Shown: positions 8,877-16,966 of the stretch, in pieces | Layout of the letters: each line of letters opens with the position of its first letter | Position numbering within the stretch: the stretch's first letter is position 1 | Source of the DNA: G965195345 sp965277775 | GTDB lineage: Bacteria > Pseudomonadota > Gammaproteobacteria > CAKMZV01 | Reading direction: 5' to 3' | Assembly: GCA_965277775.1 (NCBI GenBank) | Contig: OZ255843.1 | Coordinates: 930,001 to 994,000, forward strand | Length of the DNA: 64,000 nt | Position numbers and translations under genes: made by a program | The notes under the pieces: model-generated | Told to the model about the DNA's origin: nothing | Database searches by the model: none | Seen by the model: only the letters and a program-made list of their open reading frames with translations

Positions 8877-10760
8877 ATGAATTCGCTCGTACAATCAGTC
8901 ATGCACATGTCCAAATTTTTTGTCACTCCATCGAATCTTTACCCTGCTTTTCATTTTTTTCTGCCCAAATCCATCATTCAAGGTGTGGTCCTGGTCTTTT
9001 GTGGGTTTATATTTGGTACTGCGAGCGCCCAAACGCCTGTTTCCATTGATTCACTGGTGGCGGATTCGCCGCCTGGTGAGGTCAAACTTCAGTGGTTGCA
9101 GAATGAACAATATCGCTACACCCTTTACTGGAGTACGCGCTCGACCACGGCGGATGCTCTAACCAATTTTTATCGCTTAACTGAACATGACACAGACATC
9201 GATTCACCTTACTTTTTTGGCCCATTCCCTCGTGAAACCACGGTTTATTGGTCATTATGGGCTCATAAGGATGGTCAGCCATACCAGCACAGTACTGGGC
9301 AAACTTGGGTTTCTGAAGATGGTTTAACGGTTGAATCAGCCAATGTGGGTGGCCCTCAATGGCACTTGTTCAAACCCATTAGCATCACATTTACCCAAAT
9401 CATCCAATCCTTGGATACGGGGACATTGACTATCCAACCGACCAAAGCCGACTTTAGCAACCAGTATCAAAACAGTGCAAGCGCTTTCAAAGTCCTCGCC
9501 AGTAGTGGATTCATCAGGATAAATAATCGAACGCTCAGCATAAATCCAAACGCTTTTTATCGCAGTGGTGTCAATCGCATTGGTACCAACCTGCGGTTTG
9601 ACACCGAGTACGAAATACGTTTGGATCGCTTAATTGCCGGCGCCGCTAATCAGGCAAAAATGCACGACTACAGACTGATCACCTTTAGAACGCCGCCTCT
9701 CAGCTTATTCAGTTCGCAAACCCTACAAATCGAACAAGGCGTTGCAACCATTGACCCTGCTTTGGGACCTGATGAAAAAAAACGTTTAGACTATTCGCGC
9801 CAGCAACACAAAAAACATGTGCTCGATCAACAGCTAAGAACGTTTAGAGGTCGTGGGGTAAACATTGCCGTCATGGATGAAGGCATCCTAAAGCGCGATA
9901 TAACCAATCATTCCGTTGCTTGGCGGCTCAAACAAATTGATGACCAGTTTTTGCGACCCTTAGGGCAAAGCCAACCATACAATCACGGCACACTGATGGC
10001 GCGATTTATGTTGGATTATGCGCCTTTGGCGACCTTACTCGACTTTCATATCTTTGCGGGTCCAGCACATACCCATTATTTCATCCAAAAGCAATTTAAT
10101 GAACTCAATATCCCGCCCTATTACTATGCCAACTTAGCACGATCTCTGGGCGCTGATATTTTAAACGTTTCGCTCATCAGCCCTCAAGTGAGCCACCGCC
10201 TTGAAGATTGGGCAGAAGCCATCCACGATGGTTTGGTCATCAGTAAATCTCTTGGTAATAATTTAGATCATCCCAATGTGTGGCACAAGCAACAGTGTTT
10301 AGACCCAGCCAATTTACTGCCCTATTTTTATGATCTAAAATCCGCTGACGGCGCCATTGTCACCCTTCAGGCTGCTTATTTTAATAATGTGGAGTACAAA
10401 ACCATTCGCGCCCGTGCGGACGATGCCAAAAGCTACACTTTGACTGTCTTAGAAACTGGATTAGGCGCAACTTCACAAGCGGCTGCAACCTTCTCTGGCA
10501 TATTGGCGACCTTAATGGAAGCCAGCCGTTACTACAACCGCTCCTATACCCCCAAACAAATAGTCGCGCTGCTATTTGAAACCGCCATTGATATTGGCGA
10601 GCCTGGGGTTGATGACTTATTTGGACATGGTTTGATCGACTTAGACGCAGCACTTCAGCGCATTGAAAACGGTCATGCGCCATCAAGCTATTTATACCAT
10701 TCACTCAGCCCACACCACCCCTTCACAAACTTCCGTTGTAGTTCCCCGCCCCCTTCTTAA
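8877..10760 (+). CDS. Secreted subtilisin-like (S8) serine protease
   Basis: The C-terminal half is a divergent subtilase. GRGVNIAVMDEGI carries the catalytic Asp, YNHGTLMARFM the His, and LGATSQAAATFSGILATLM the Ser. The usual GTSMA motif is thus changed to GATSQAA. LGADILNVSLIS matches the substrate-binding strand. Before it lie about 300 residues of beta-rich sequence, perhaps adhesive or inhibitory, that I do not recognise. A hydrophobic segment ending in GTASAQ suggests an Sec signal peptide cleaved after ASA, so the enzyme should be periplasmic or secreted. Start is unsure: a TTG at 8820 and ATGs at 8877, 8901 and 8907 are in frame, none with a strong ribosome binding site. It stands alone, divergent from rplY. 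Protease fold is fairly sure; substrate unknown. Confidence 0.75.
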   Translation: MNSLVQSVMHMSKFFVTPSNLYPAFHFFLPKSIIQGVVLVFCGFIFGTASAQTPVSIDSLVADSPPGEVKLQWLQNEQYRYTLYWSTRSTTADALTNFYRLTEHDTDIDSPYFFGPFPRETTVYWSLWAHKDGQPYQHSTGQTWVSEDGLTVESANVGGPQWHLFKPISITFTQIIQSLDTGTLTIQPTKADFSNQYQNSASAFKVLASSGFIRINNRTLSINPNAFYRSGVNRIGTNLRFDTEYEIRLDRLIAGAANQAKMHDYRLITFRTPPLSLFSSQTLQIEQGVATIDPALGPDEKKRLDYSRQQHKKHVLDQQLRTFRGRGVNIAVMDEGILKRDITNHSVAWRLKQIDDQFLRPLGQSQPYNHGTLMARFMLDYAPLATLLDFHIFAGPAHTHYFIQKQFNELNIPPYYYANLARSLGADILNVSLISPQVSHRLEDWAEAIHDGLVISKSLGNNLDHPNVWHKQQCLDPANLLPYFYDLKSADGAIVTLQAAYFNNVEYKTIRARADDAKSYTLTVLETGLGATSQAAATFSGILATLMEASRYYNRSYTPKQIVALLFETAIDIGEPGVDDLFGHGLIDLDAALQRIENGHAPSSYLYHSLSPHHPFTNFRCSSPPPS

Positions 10761-10919
10761 TTCTAAAACAACAGCGCTTCGTTGCACGGGCCTTGCCTTA
10801 AAACACGGTGTAAATTGTATAGTTGACAAGGAATCGACTACCAGTGCCTACCAATCACCTGTGCGCAGAATCCACAAATCCCACATTTATAATCGTTATG
10901 TTTGATAGAATATAACGCT

Positions 10920-11942
10920 ATGAATGCAATCGCCCCCCCATCAGCCCCCAAAATCATTGACCCTTTCAATCGAACCATCGATTATTTAAGAGTTTCAGTC
11001 ACCGATCGTTGCAATTATCGTTGTAATTACTGCATGCCTGAACGGGGTTATCATCCAGAAGGGCATCACAGCGAATATCTCAGCTTTGAGGAGCTCCAAT
11101 TTATCATTGAGTGCTTTGTTGAATTAGGCTTGAAAAATGTTCGCATCACTGGTGGCGAGCCTCTTGTGCGCAAAGGCCTCGAAGGCTTCATCCAGAATCT
11201 TTCTGGTATCAATGGGCTGAACGAAATTGCGCTCTCAACCAACGCCCATCGTTTAGAAAAGCATGCCGCTGGACTGGCAAAAGCTGGTTTAGATCGCGTC
11301 AATATTTCAATGGATTCGCTCATAGCCGAAAAATTCAAAGCCATCACCCGTGGTGGTGATTTAAATGCGGTGCTTTCAGGTGTTTATGAAGCTCAATGCG
11401 TGGGACTAAGCCCCGTTAAAATCAATTGTGTGGTCATGAAAGACGTTAATGACGATGAGATTGAATCCATGGTTGAGTGGGCAATCAATCATCACATCGA
11501 CTTGCGATTTATTGAGATTATGCCCATCGGTTCGTCTGGCATAGAGTTAATGAAGCAACATTATCCATCCGATCTGATTTTACAGCGCATAGAACAGCAT
11601 TTTGGTCAATCCCTCACCCTCACCACTGCCGACAAAGGCAATGGTCCGGCTCGCTATTACAAAATCTCCAATAGCCAAAATAAAATTGGGGTGATTTCTG
11701 CTGTTTCGCAGCATTTTTGTGAAACCTGTAACCGAGTGCGATTAACCTCCAAAGGGGTATTAGCATTGTGTCTCGGGCAATCGGACAGTGTCAATTTATT
11801 AGAACCATTGCGCCAGAACGTGTCTAAAGCAGTCATGAAAACAATCATATTAGAAGCGATCAAACGCAAACCTGAACGTCATTTCTTTCGTGAGAACGTT
11901 CACAACATTGAATTTCGCCAAATGGCGTCCTTAGGAGGCTAA
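10920..11942 (+). CDS. moaA: GTP 3',8-cyclase MoaA
   Basis: A radical SAM enzyme that turns GTP into 3',8-cyclo-GTP, the first step of molybdenum cofactor synthesis. The SAM cluster motif CNYRCNYC lies at residues 31-38, FNRTIDYLRVSVTDR just before it is typical, and a second cluster motif CETCNRVRLTSKGVLALCL near residue 265 binds the GTP-site [4Fe-4S]. The protein ends in the usual GG. An in-frame TTG at 10902 is possible, but the ATG at 10920 is preferred. moaD follows with no gap, then moeA, so the three form one operon. moaC and moaE are not in this window. Confidence 0.95.
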   Translation: MNAIAPPSAPKIIDPFNRTIDYLRVSVTDRCNYRCNYCMPERGYHPEGHHSEYLSFEELQFIIECFVELGLKNVRITGGEPLVRKGLEGFIQNLSGINGLNEIALSTNAHRLEKHAAGLAKAGLDRVNISMDSLIAEKFKAITRGGDLNAVLSGVYEAQCVGLSPVKINCVVMKDVNDDEIESMVEWAINHHIDLRFIEIMPIGSSGIELMKQHYPSDLILQRIEQHFGQSLTLTTADKGNGPARYYKISNSQNKIGVISAVSQHFCETCNRVRLTSKGVLALCLGQSDSVNLLEPLRQNVSKAVMKTIILEAIKRKPERHFFRENVHNIEFRQMASLGG

Positions 11943-12185
11943 ATGATACAAGTTAAATTTTTTGCCTCAGTTCGAGAACAAATGGCGTGTGAAGGACTAC
12001 AAATCGAAGAACGATTGCAAACCGTCGCCGATGTTAAACATTGGCTCAATGAGCATCATCACCCATTCAAAAAAATCAACCAAGACCAACTCTGCTTCGC
12101 CGTTGATCATCAGATGGCTCAATTAGATACACCGATTACAGCGCACAGTGAGGTCGCGTTATTTCCTCCTGTAACCGGCGGATAA
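11943..12185 (+). CDS. moaD: Molybdopterin synthase sulfur carrier subunit
   Basis: An 80-residue ubiquitin-fold protein ending in TGG. The C-terminal Gly-Gly is adenylated by MoeB and then carries sulfur as thiocarboxylate for molybdopterin synthase. Length and the FFASVREQ opening fit MoaD. The ATG directly follows the moaA stop, with AGGAGG inside the moaA end as ribosome binding site, so translation is coupled. Its partner MoaE is not adjacent, which is less common because moaD and moaE usually sit together. Confidence 0.93.
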   Translation: MIQVKFFASVREQMACEGLQIEERLQTVADVKHWLNEHHHPFKKINQDQLCFAVDHQMAQLDTPITAHSEVALFPPVTGG

Positions 12186-12187
12186 CC

Positions 12188-13372
12188 ATGCTAAGCGTCG
12201 ATGAAGCCATCGAGTTGTTGCTGGCGCAATGCCCACCACTGCCACAAGTTGAAGCAGTCCCCTTAGCGAATTTGCATGGGCGCATTTTGGCGTCAGACGT
12301 TTGTAGTTTGATTGACTCACCGCCAATGAACAACAGCCAAATGGACGGCTTTGCCTTACGTCAAAGCGACTGGCATAAACAAACAAAAATGCCCATTGCC
12401 ATCACTTGTGCTGCTGGCGAACCGCCCAAAGACTTCCCTCAAAATCAAGTGGCACGCATATTCACCGGCGCTTTAATCCCCCATGGTGCAGATTGTGTGG
12501 TTATGCAAGAATGTTGCACAACCGATGCTGATGGGGTGCAAATAGCGGTAAAACCAACTTTGCATCAATTCGTTCGCTTTAAAGGAGAGGACATCAAACG
12601 CGGCGCAGTGATTGGACGCAAAGGTGATAAGCTGTCTGCTCAACACATCAGTTTATTGGCGTCCAGTGGTTTAACCCAAGCCCCTGTTTATAAACCTTTA
12701 AACATCCATGTTATCACTTCTGGCAATGAACTCATTGCGCCTGGGGAACCCTTAGAACTTGGACAAATTTATGATTCCAATACCCCCTTAGTCGTACACC
12801 AGATGCAGCAATGGAGTTTTAACGTCACCCGCGCGCATGTGATGGATGATTTAGAGCAGACCAAAGAAGCCTTGCTCAGTGCGAGCAAGCAGGCAGACTT
12901 TATCATCACCACAGGTGGAGTATCGGTGGGCGAAAAAGATTATATGCGCGCCGCCGTAGAATCCCTCGGCGAGATAATCGCCTGGAAAGTATTAATGAAA
13001 CCGGGCAAACCCATCGTTATGGGTACCATTGGTTTAGCCAAATACATTGGCTTACCAGGCAATCCCGTTTCAGCTTTTGTTACGCTTCAAATATTGGCCA
13101 AGCCCCTACTCATGAAAGCACAGGGATTGGCAGAGCCAACCGCCCCACCTGCATTTGCCTTGGCGGACTTTCAACGAGATAAAGCCAATGAACGCCGTGA
13201 ATTTTTACGGGCGCGCATCCAAAATAAGCAAGGGCAGTTGTATGCAACCATACACGACAAACAGCAATCTAACGCTTTGAGTGCCACCGTTTGGGCCAAT
13301 GCCTTGGTCGAAATCCCAGAAAACTCAACCGTCGCTCAAGGAGATTTATTAAAATTTCATCGCCTAGACTGA
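12188..13372 (+). CDS. moeA: Molybdopterin molybdenumtransferase MoeA
   Basis: Inserts molybdate into adenylated molybdopterin to finish the cofactor. The length of 394 residues is typical. Recognisable parts are SPPMNNSQMDGFA near residue 40, RIFTGALIPHGADCVVMQE near 95, and the MoCF-binding core GGVSVGEKDYM and LPGNPVSAFV. The last 70 residues form the C-terminal beta domain. It begins 3 bp after moaD and closes the operon. A 414-bp gap follows. Confidence 0.96.
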   Translation: MLSVDEAIELLLAQCPPLPQVEAVPLANLHGRILASDVCSLIDSPPMNNSQMDGFALRQSDWHKQTKMPIAITCAAGEPPKDFPQNQVARIFTGALIPHGADCVVMQECCTTDADGVQIAVKPTLHQFVRFKGEDIKRGAVIGRKGDKLSAQHISLLASSGLTQAPVYKPLNIHVITSGNELIAPGEPLELGQIYDSNTPLVVHQMQQWSFNVTRAHVMDDLEQTKEALLSASKQADFIITTGGVSVGEKDYMRAAVESLGEIIAWKVLMKPGKPIVMGTIGLAKYIGLPGNPVSAFVTLQILAKPLLMKAQGLAEPTAPPAFALADFQRDKANERREFLRARIQNKQGQLYATIHDKQQSNALSATVWANALVEIPENSTVAQGDLLKFHRLD

Positions 13373-13786
13373 ACACTGTATAACCGCCTAAATTTGTCGT
13401 CTGCATCGCATCGACAATACTGATTAGACAGAAAATTTCATAACAAATTAAAATCGACCGCTAAACCACTTGGTTTTTCGCCTGCAAGCCACGTCACCAC
13501 CAAACTATTTGTGAAATCTATTTATGAATAATGGTCTCAGACTAAAAGTAACGACTCGAATGAAATATCAATGTTTCAACTGAGCCTTGTCTAACATTCT
13601 TTTTCACTTTCGGTTTTAAACGAGATCGTAATAATTCATGGGCACAATGCCCTCAGAAATTTCGTGCCAATTGTTATGATTGCGTCAAAGTGCTGTATTT
13701 AATTCAGACGCTTTGACGTAAAATATACTGTTACTCATCTTTAAAAAAATCAATCTTTATCAATAATCAAATCAACAGGAGAAATT
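13373..13786. other. 414-bp gap with inverted repeat, before SPFH gene
   Basis: No gene is supported. An 11-bp inverted repeat, TTGCGTCAAAG and CTTTGACGTAA with one mismatch, spans about 13680-13721. A TATACT element follows at 13725-13730. This is probably the control region of the SPFH gene, whose start is marked by CAGGAGAAATT. The boundary between the housekeeping moa operon and the AT-rich accessory block falls here. Confidence 0.5.
13680..13721. promoter_or_regulatory. Inverted repeat upstream of SPFH gene
   Basis: TTGCGTCAAAG and CTTTGACGTAA form an 11-bp stem with one G-T mismatch and a 20-base loop. It sits about 65 bp before the SPFH start and just before an AT-rich element that may be a -10 box. 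Operator or end of the accessory block are both possible. Confidence 0.35.
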
Positions 13787-14650
13787 ATGTCACCATTTGA
13801 ACTCATATTCCCTTTTATTGCCATTTTTGCTCTAGTCATTGTTTTAACAGGCATAAAAATTGTTCCACAAAGTGAAAACTTTGTCATTGAACGATTTGGA
13901 AGATATACAAAAACGCTAAAAGCGGGTTTAAATTTTATTATTCCTGTCTTAGATAGAGTCGCTAGAAAATTAACAATCCTTGAGCGTCAACTACCTGAAA
14001 AGCCCCACGACGTTATTACAAAAGATAATGTAACCATTATTATTACCAATACCATTTTTTTTAAAATCGTTGACGCTGCCAATGCGACATATAAAATTAA
14101 TAATTTAGAAAGTGCAATTAATAATGCTGTTACTGGAAGCGTACGTTCAATAATTGGCTCTATCGAATTTGATGAGGTCCAATCTCATAGAGATGAGATT
14201 AATAGGAAAATTAAATCAAGTTTAGAAAGTACATGCTCTGATTGGGGCATTGACATCACCAGAACAGAAATTTTAGATGTTGATGTTGATGAAAACACTA
14301 AGAAAGCGATGCAACAGCAAATTAATGCTGAACGTGAAAGAAGAGCTTCTGTCATGACTGCTGAAGGAAAAAAACAAGCAGCACAATTAGAAGCGGATGC
14401 AGAATTATATACAGCCCAAAAGCAAGCAGAAGCAAAAAGAACTTTAGCTGAAGCAGATGCTTATGCAACAACAGTCATAGCTGATGCCATAAATAAAAAT
14501 GGTGAAGCTGCCATTGAATTCGAAATTAAGAAAAAACAGGTTGAAGCCGTTGGAAAATTATCGAGCTCAAATAATTCTAAGGTGATTGTTTTACCAAACG
14601 ATATTATCGGGGCATTAAGTTCTGTATCAACATTCTTTGCTAAGAAATAA
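13787..14650 (+). CDS. SPFH/stomatin family membrane protein (QmcA-like)
   Basis: A 287-residue protein with one N-terminal membrane anchor (residues 4-22), an SPFH/Band 7 domain (residues 25-180, with the typical IVPQSENFVIERFGRY and LKAGLNFIIPVLDRV), and an Ala/Glu/Lys-rich coiled coil (185-245). SPFH proteins oligomerise in membrane microdomains and often work with an NfeD partner, here the next gene 2 bp downstream. CAGGAGAAATT gives a good ribosome binding site. Compared with its neighbours the gene is AT-rich, suggesting transfer. Cellular role is inferred only: membrane quality control or, given the accessory setting, possibly defence. Confidence 0.9.
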   Translation: MSPFELIFPFIAIFALVIVLTGIKIVPQSENFVIERFGRYTKTLKAGLNFIIPVLDRVARKLTILERQLPEKPHDVITKDNVTIIITNTIFFKIVDAANATYKINNLESAINNAVTGSVRSIIGSIEFDEVQSHRDEINRKIKSSLESTCSDWGIDITRTEILDVDVDENTKKAMQQQINAERERRASVMTAEGKKQAAQLEADAELYTAQKQAEAKRTLAEADAYATTVIADAINKNGEAAIEFEIKKKQVEAVGKLSSSNNSKVIVLPNDIIGALSSVSTFFAKK

Positions 14651-14652
14651 CC

Positions 14653-14907
14653 ATGTTATTTACGCTTAGCTTTTGGATTGCAATAGCCATTGTATTAATG
14701 GGGTTAGAGATACTCATAGGAACCTTTACAAGTCTGGCTTTTGGCGTATCAGCTTTGGTGATGGCTATGTTAATTTATGCATCTCCAAATTTAGTTACTT
14801 CGTGGGCTTTATTGCTTTTAATCTATGCCATAGTTGGACTAATATTATCAATTTTGATGTGGTATCTTTTTGGCAGAAAAAATAAAAGCCCAGATATTAA
14901 TGAATAA
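14653..14907 (+). CDS. NfeD-like short membrane protein
   Basis: An 84-residue protein with three predicted membrane spans. Sequence (FWIAIAIVLMGLEIL, then SLAFGVSALVMAML) resembles the membrane part of NfeD1b/YbbK proteins that pair with stomatins. Full-length YbbK-like NfeD proteins have about 150 residues because of a C-terminal OB fold; this one ends in a short charged tail, so the OB fold is missing. It follows the SPFH gene by 2 bp and is surely co-transcribed with it. Confidence 0.75.
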   Translation: MLFTLSFWIAIAIVLMGLEILIGTFTSLAFGVSALVMAMLIYASPNLVTSWALLLLIYAIVGLILSILMWYLFGRKNKSPDINE

Positions 14908-15118
14908 TCCTTTTTAATAAGTCAATCAATTGCATTTGGTCGCATCGCATGGATGCTTTCTGCGCTTGCACCTAATAGCAAGGCGGTGAGGCTGTAAAAA
15001 TCTTTAAAAGTTAGAAGTAGTGTTTTTGAACGTCTTATTTATTCAGAAAAAAAACTGAATGCTATAAAATGTGTCTGCGTTGACAACGAACTATTAGAAA
15101 ATCAAAAAGGAGGCATAA

Positions 15119-15979
15119 GTGAGAATCGGAATGTTAGTCAAACATCACATAGAAAAGATATTTCAATATTGTGAAGATGTAGATCCTGGTGAACTCAAAA
15201 GGCTTGCTAATGGAGACTATTCAAACGAAACTTTCGGAATAAATTTTCCATTCTGCAAAGAAACCTCTTTGATTTCTGAGGAAGAATACAAGAGGTATTG
15301 GAAGAGAATATATCGTGTAAGAAGAAAGACCGTGCGAGTCTCAAGCCAATGGTTTCGCCACCAAAAGCCAGCCTTCATCGATTATATAGTCAATAAGGGC
15401 ATATCCAATCGAGCTACGATTAAACGTTTAATTGACGCTGATAATAATACTGAGAATACTCCTAAATCAAATACTCAAACTAATAGTAGGCACAACCGTT
15501 CTAGATCAAGCACTCAAGCAAATAGCAGATACAGAGGAAATGCCATTGGAAATGCTCAAAACCTCTTAGTCAGGAATATCTTAAGTAATCTTGGTGAAGA
15601 ATCGTTCAACAATGAGGATTGGGAGAATACAAAAATACATTTCGAAAACAAATGTGCTTACTGTGGCTCAAAAGAACAATTAGTCATGGACCATGTGGTG
15701 CCTATCAACAGAGAATCGCTTGGAGAGCATAGACTCGGCAACTTGGTTCCGAGTTGCAGATCATGCAACTCGAAGAAAGGAAATAAGGATTACAAAGATT
15801 TTTTAGAAGGTAATGAGCCTCGAATAATAAAAATTAAAAAATATATGGACAGCAAAGAGTACAAGCCGTTGGGTGAAAATGAGCAGGCTGCAAAGATACT
15901 TAAAATAGCCTATAAAGAAGTCGCCATTGTTTCAAAAAGATATATTGAGATTCTGAATGAATTATTACATAACAAGTAA
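15119..15979 (+). CDS. HNH endonuclease domain protein
   Basis: The HNH nuclease is at about residues 180-225: CAYCGSKEQLVMDHVVP, then LGNLVPSCRSCNSKKG. The two Cys pairs bind structural zinc, and DH with the later Asn forms the metal-binding catalytic core. The first 115 residues are helical and unknown to me; a Ser/Asn/Arg-rich linker (116-150) contains two near copies of NTQTNSR/STQANSR. Start is GTG at 15119 with a near-perfect AAAGGAGG seven bases before it. HNH proteins cut DNA in restriction, homing and phage packaging; the target here is unknown. AT-rich, and the stop codon lies inside an attC-like site, so it may be a cassette gene. Confidence 0.85.
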   Translation: MRIGMLVKHHIEKIFQYCEDVDPGELKRLANGDYSNETFGINFPFCKETSLISEEEYKRYWKRIYRVRRKTVRVSSQWFRHQKPAFIDYIVNKGISNRATIKRLIDADNNTENTPKSNTQTNSRHNRSRSSTQANSRYRGNAIGNAQNLLVRNILSNLGEESFNNEDWENTKIHFENKCAYCGSKEQLVMDHVVPINRESLGEHRLGNLVPSCRSCNSKKGNKDYKDFLEGNEPRIIKIKKYMDSKEYKPLGENEQAAKILKIAYKEVAIVSKRYIEILNELLHNK

Positions 15980-16015
15980 CTCCGCAGACAGCTATCGCTA
16001 AGTTAAGCGTTAGGT
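15969..16015 (+). repeat. attC-like recombination site
   Basis: Around the HNH stop codon the order is ACATAAC, AAG, TAACT, a loop region, AGTTA, AGC, GTTAGGT. ACATAAC pairs with GTTAGGT at 6 of 7 positions and TAACT pairs perfectly with AGTTA. This is the R''-L''-L'-R' layout of integron attC sites, including the usual GCGTTAGGT end, although the spacers are 3 rather than about 5 bases. The following gene starts about 11 bp later, as in cassette arrays. No second attC and no integrase were seen, so this is suggestive only. Confidence 0.4.
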
Positions 16016-16025
16016 TTCAATAATT

Positions 16026-16286
16026 ATGAGAACAATCGGAACTATAGCAATCATTTATTTGTTAGTGGCTTATTTTTTAAGCTGGAGCCCTTTTGAGAAA
16101 TATGAGCTGCATAAATTCTATAAAGACCCTCTATCTCCTGCTGCTGTTTTTATGGGTGGAACTTATGCTGGCATTGTTGACAGTTATAGTACTTGGGAAG
16201 AGTGTTTTGAAACTAAAGCAAGAGCTGAAAAGGATGATGCAGCGATTGGCTACACAAATTCGATTTTCAAATGTAAGAAAAAATAA
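16026..16286 (+). CDS. Small membrane-anchored hypothetical protein
   Basis: An 86-residue protein with one N-terminal hydrophobic segment (residues 4-20) acting as signal or membrane anchor, then a soluble region with two Cys (WEECFETK and FKCKK) that could form a disulfide in the periplasm. No family recognised. No ribosome binding site is visible, and it starts just after the attC-like site. A palindrome, AATAATTCC-C-GGAATTATT (16282-16300), overlaps its stop codon. Moderate support as a real gene. Confidence 0.5.
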   Translation: MRTIGTIAIIYLLVAYFLSWSPFEKYELHKFYKDPLSPAAVFMGGTYAGIVDSYSTWEECFETKARAEKDDAAIGYTNSIFKCKKK

Positions 16287-16395
16287 TTCCCGGAATTATT
16301 GTTCAAAGTATTGGGTTTATGAATAAACATGGTGACGTGTGGATATGTCGTTGCAACTCAGAAATTAATCATATACATAAATGAGATCAATCAAA

Positions 16396-16833
16396 ATGAA
16401 GTACTCGATTTTAGTTTTGTTAGCACTTGCGCTTCTCGGATGTGCTACAGCAAATAAATTCAACAATGTCAAAATAGGCATGACTAAACAAGAAGTCATC
16501 GCTGTTCTGGGCAAGCCAACGAGCAAATCGGCCAAAGACGACAGGGAGTATCTTAACTACCGATTTTCTGAAACAACCGGTCATGCCTTTAAAGGATTCA
16601 CAAACCCGTACTACGTTCTCTTGATCAAAGGTAAGGTGGATTCATTTGGGCGTTCTGGTGATTTTGAAGAATCCAAAACGCCCACGGTTCGGATAGAAAT
16701 CGATGATAAAATAAATGACAAAGGTGGTAGAAATTTGCACATTGAACTTAAAAAGCTAAAAGAGCTTTTAGATGATGGCATCTTAACTGATGAAGAATAT
16801 CAGGCACAAAAGAAAAAAGTGCTAAGCAAGTAA
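16396..16833 (+). CDS. Lipoprotein with BamE-like and SHOCT domains
   Basis: From the ATG at 16396 the protein is 145 residues. A lipoprotein signal ends in LALLGC, so the Cys near residue 16 should be acylated. The next part, FNNVKIGMTKQEVIAVLGKPT, is the SmpA/OmlA (BamE-like) signature of periplasmic lipoproteins. The last 28 residues (LKKLKELLDDGILTDEEYQAQKKKVL) form a SHOCT domain, a short oligomerisation motif. An ATG at 16381 is also in frame, but 16396 gives a cleaner signal peptide. Function unknown; it may act in envelope stability or protein assembly. Confidence 0.75.
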   Translation: MKYSILVLLALALLGCATANKFNNVKIGMTKQEVIAVLGKPTSKSAKDDREYLNYRFSETTGHAFKGFTNPYYVLLIKGKVDSFGRSGDFEESKTPTVRIEIDDKINDKGGRNLHIELKKLKELLDDGILTDEEYQAQKKKVLSK

Positions 16834-16882
16834 TTTAAGTGGGTAAAAAACAAATTAATCGGTGACGCGAGTGAGGTCATAC

Positions 16883-16929
16883 AAGCCAATGGTTATTGGC
16901 ACAAAGCAATCGGTTCGTTTGGCTTTTTC
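16883..16929 (+). terminator. Possible terminator after SHOCT lipoprotein gene
   Basis: AAGCCAA (from 16883) pairs with TTGGCTT, followed by TTTC. A competing small hairpin, GCCAAT/ATTGGC (16885-16900), lies inside. It sits about 50 bp after the lipoprotein stop and before the YdgA-like gene. Confidence 0.35.
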
Positions 16930-16966
16930 AGATTAATATTTTCATACAATAAATAAGGAGTTTGTA

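Noticed and set aside
10663..10905. 80-codon frame before moaA
   Set aside because: Overlaps the protease 3' end in another frame, no ribosome binding site, low-complexity sequence.
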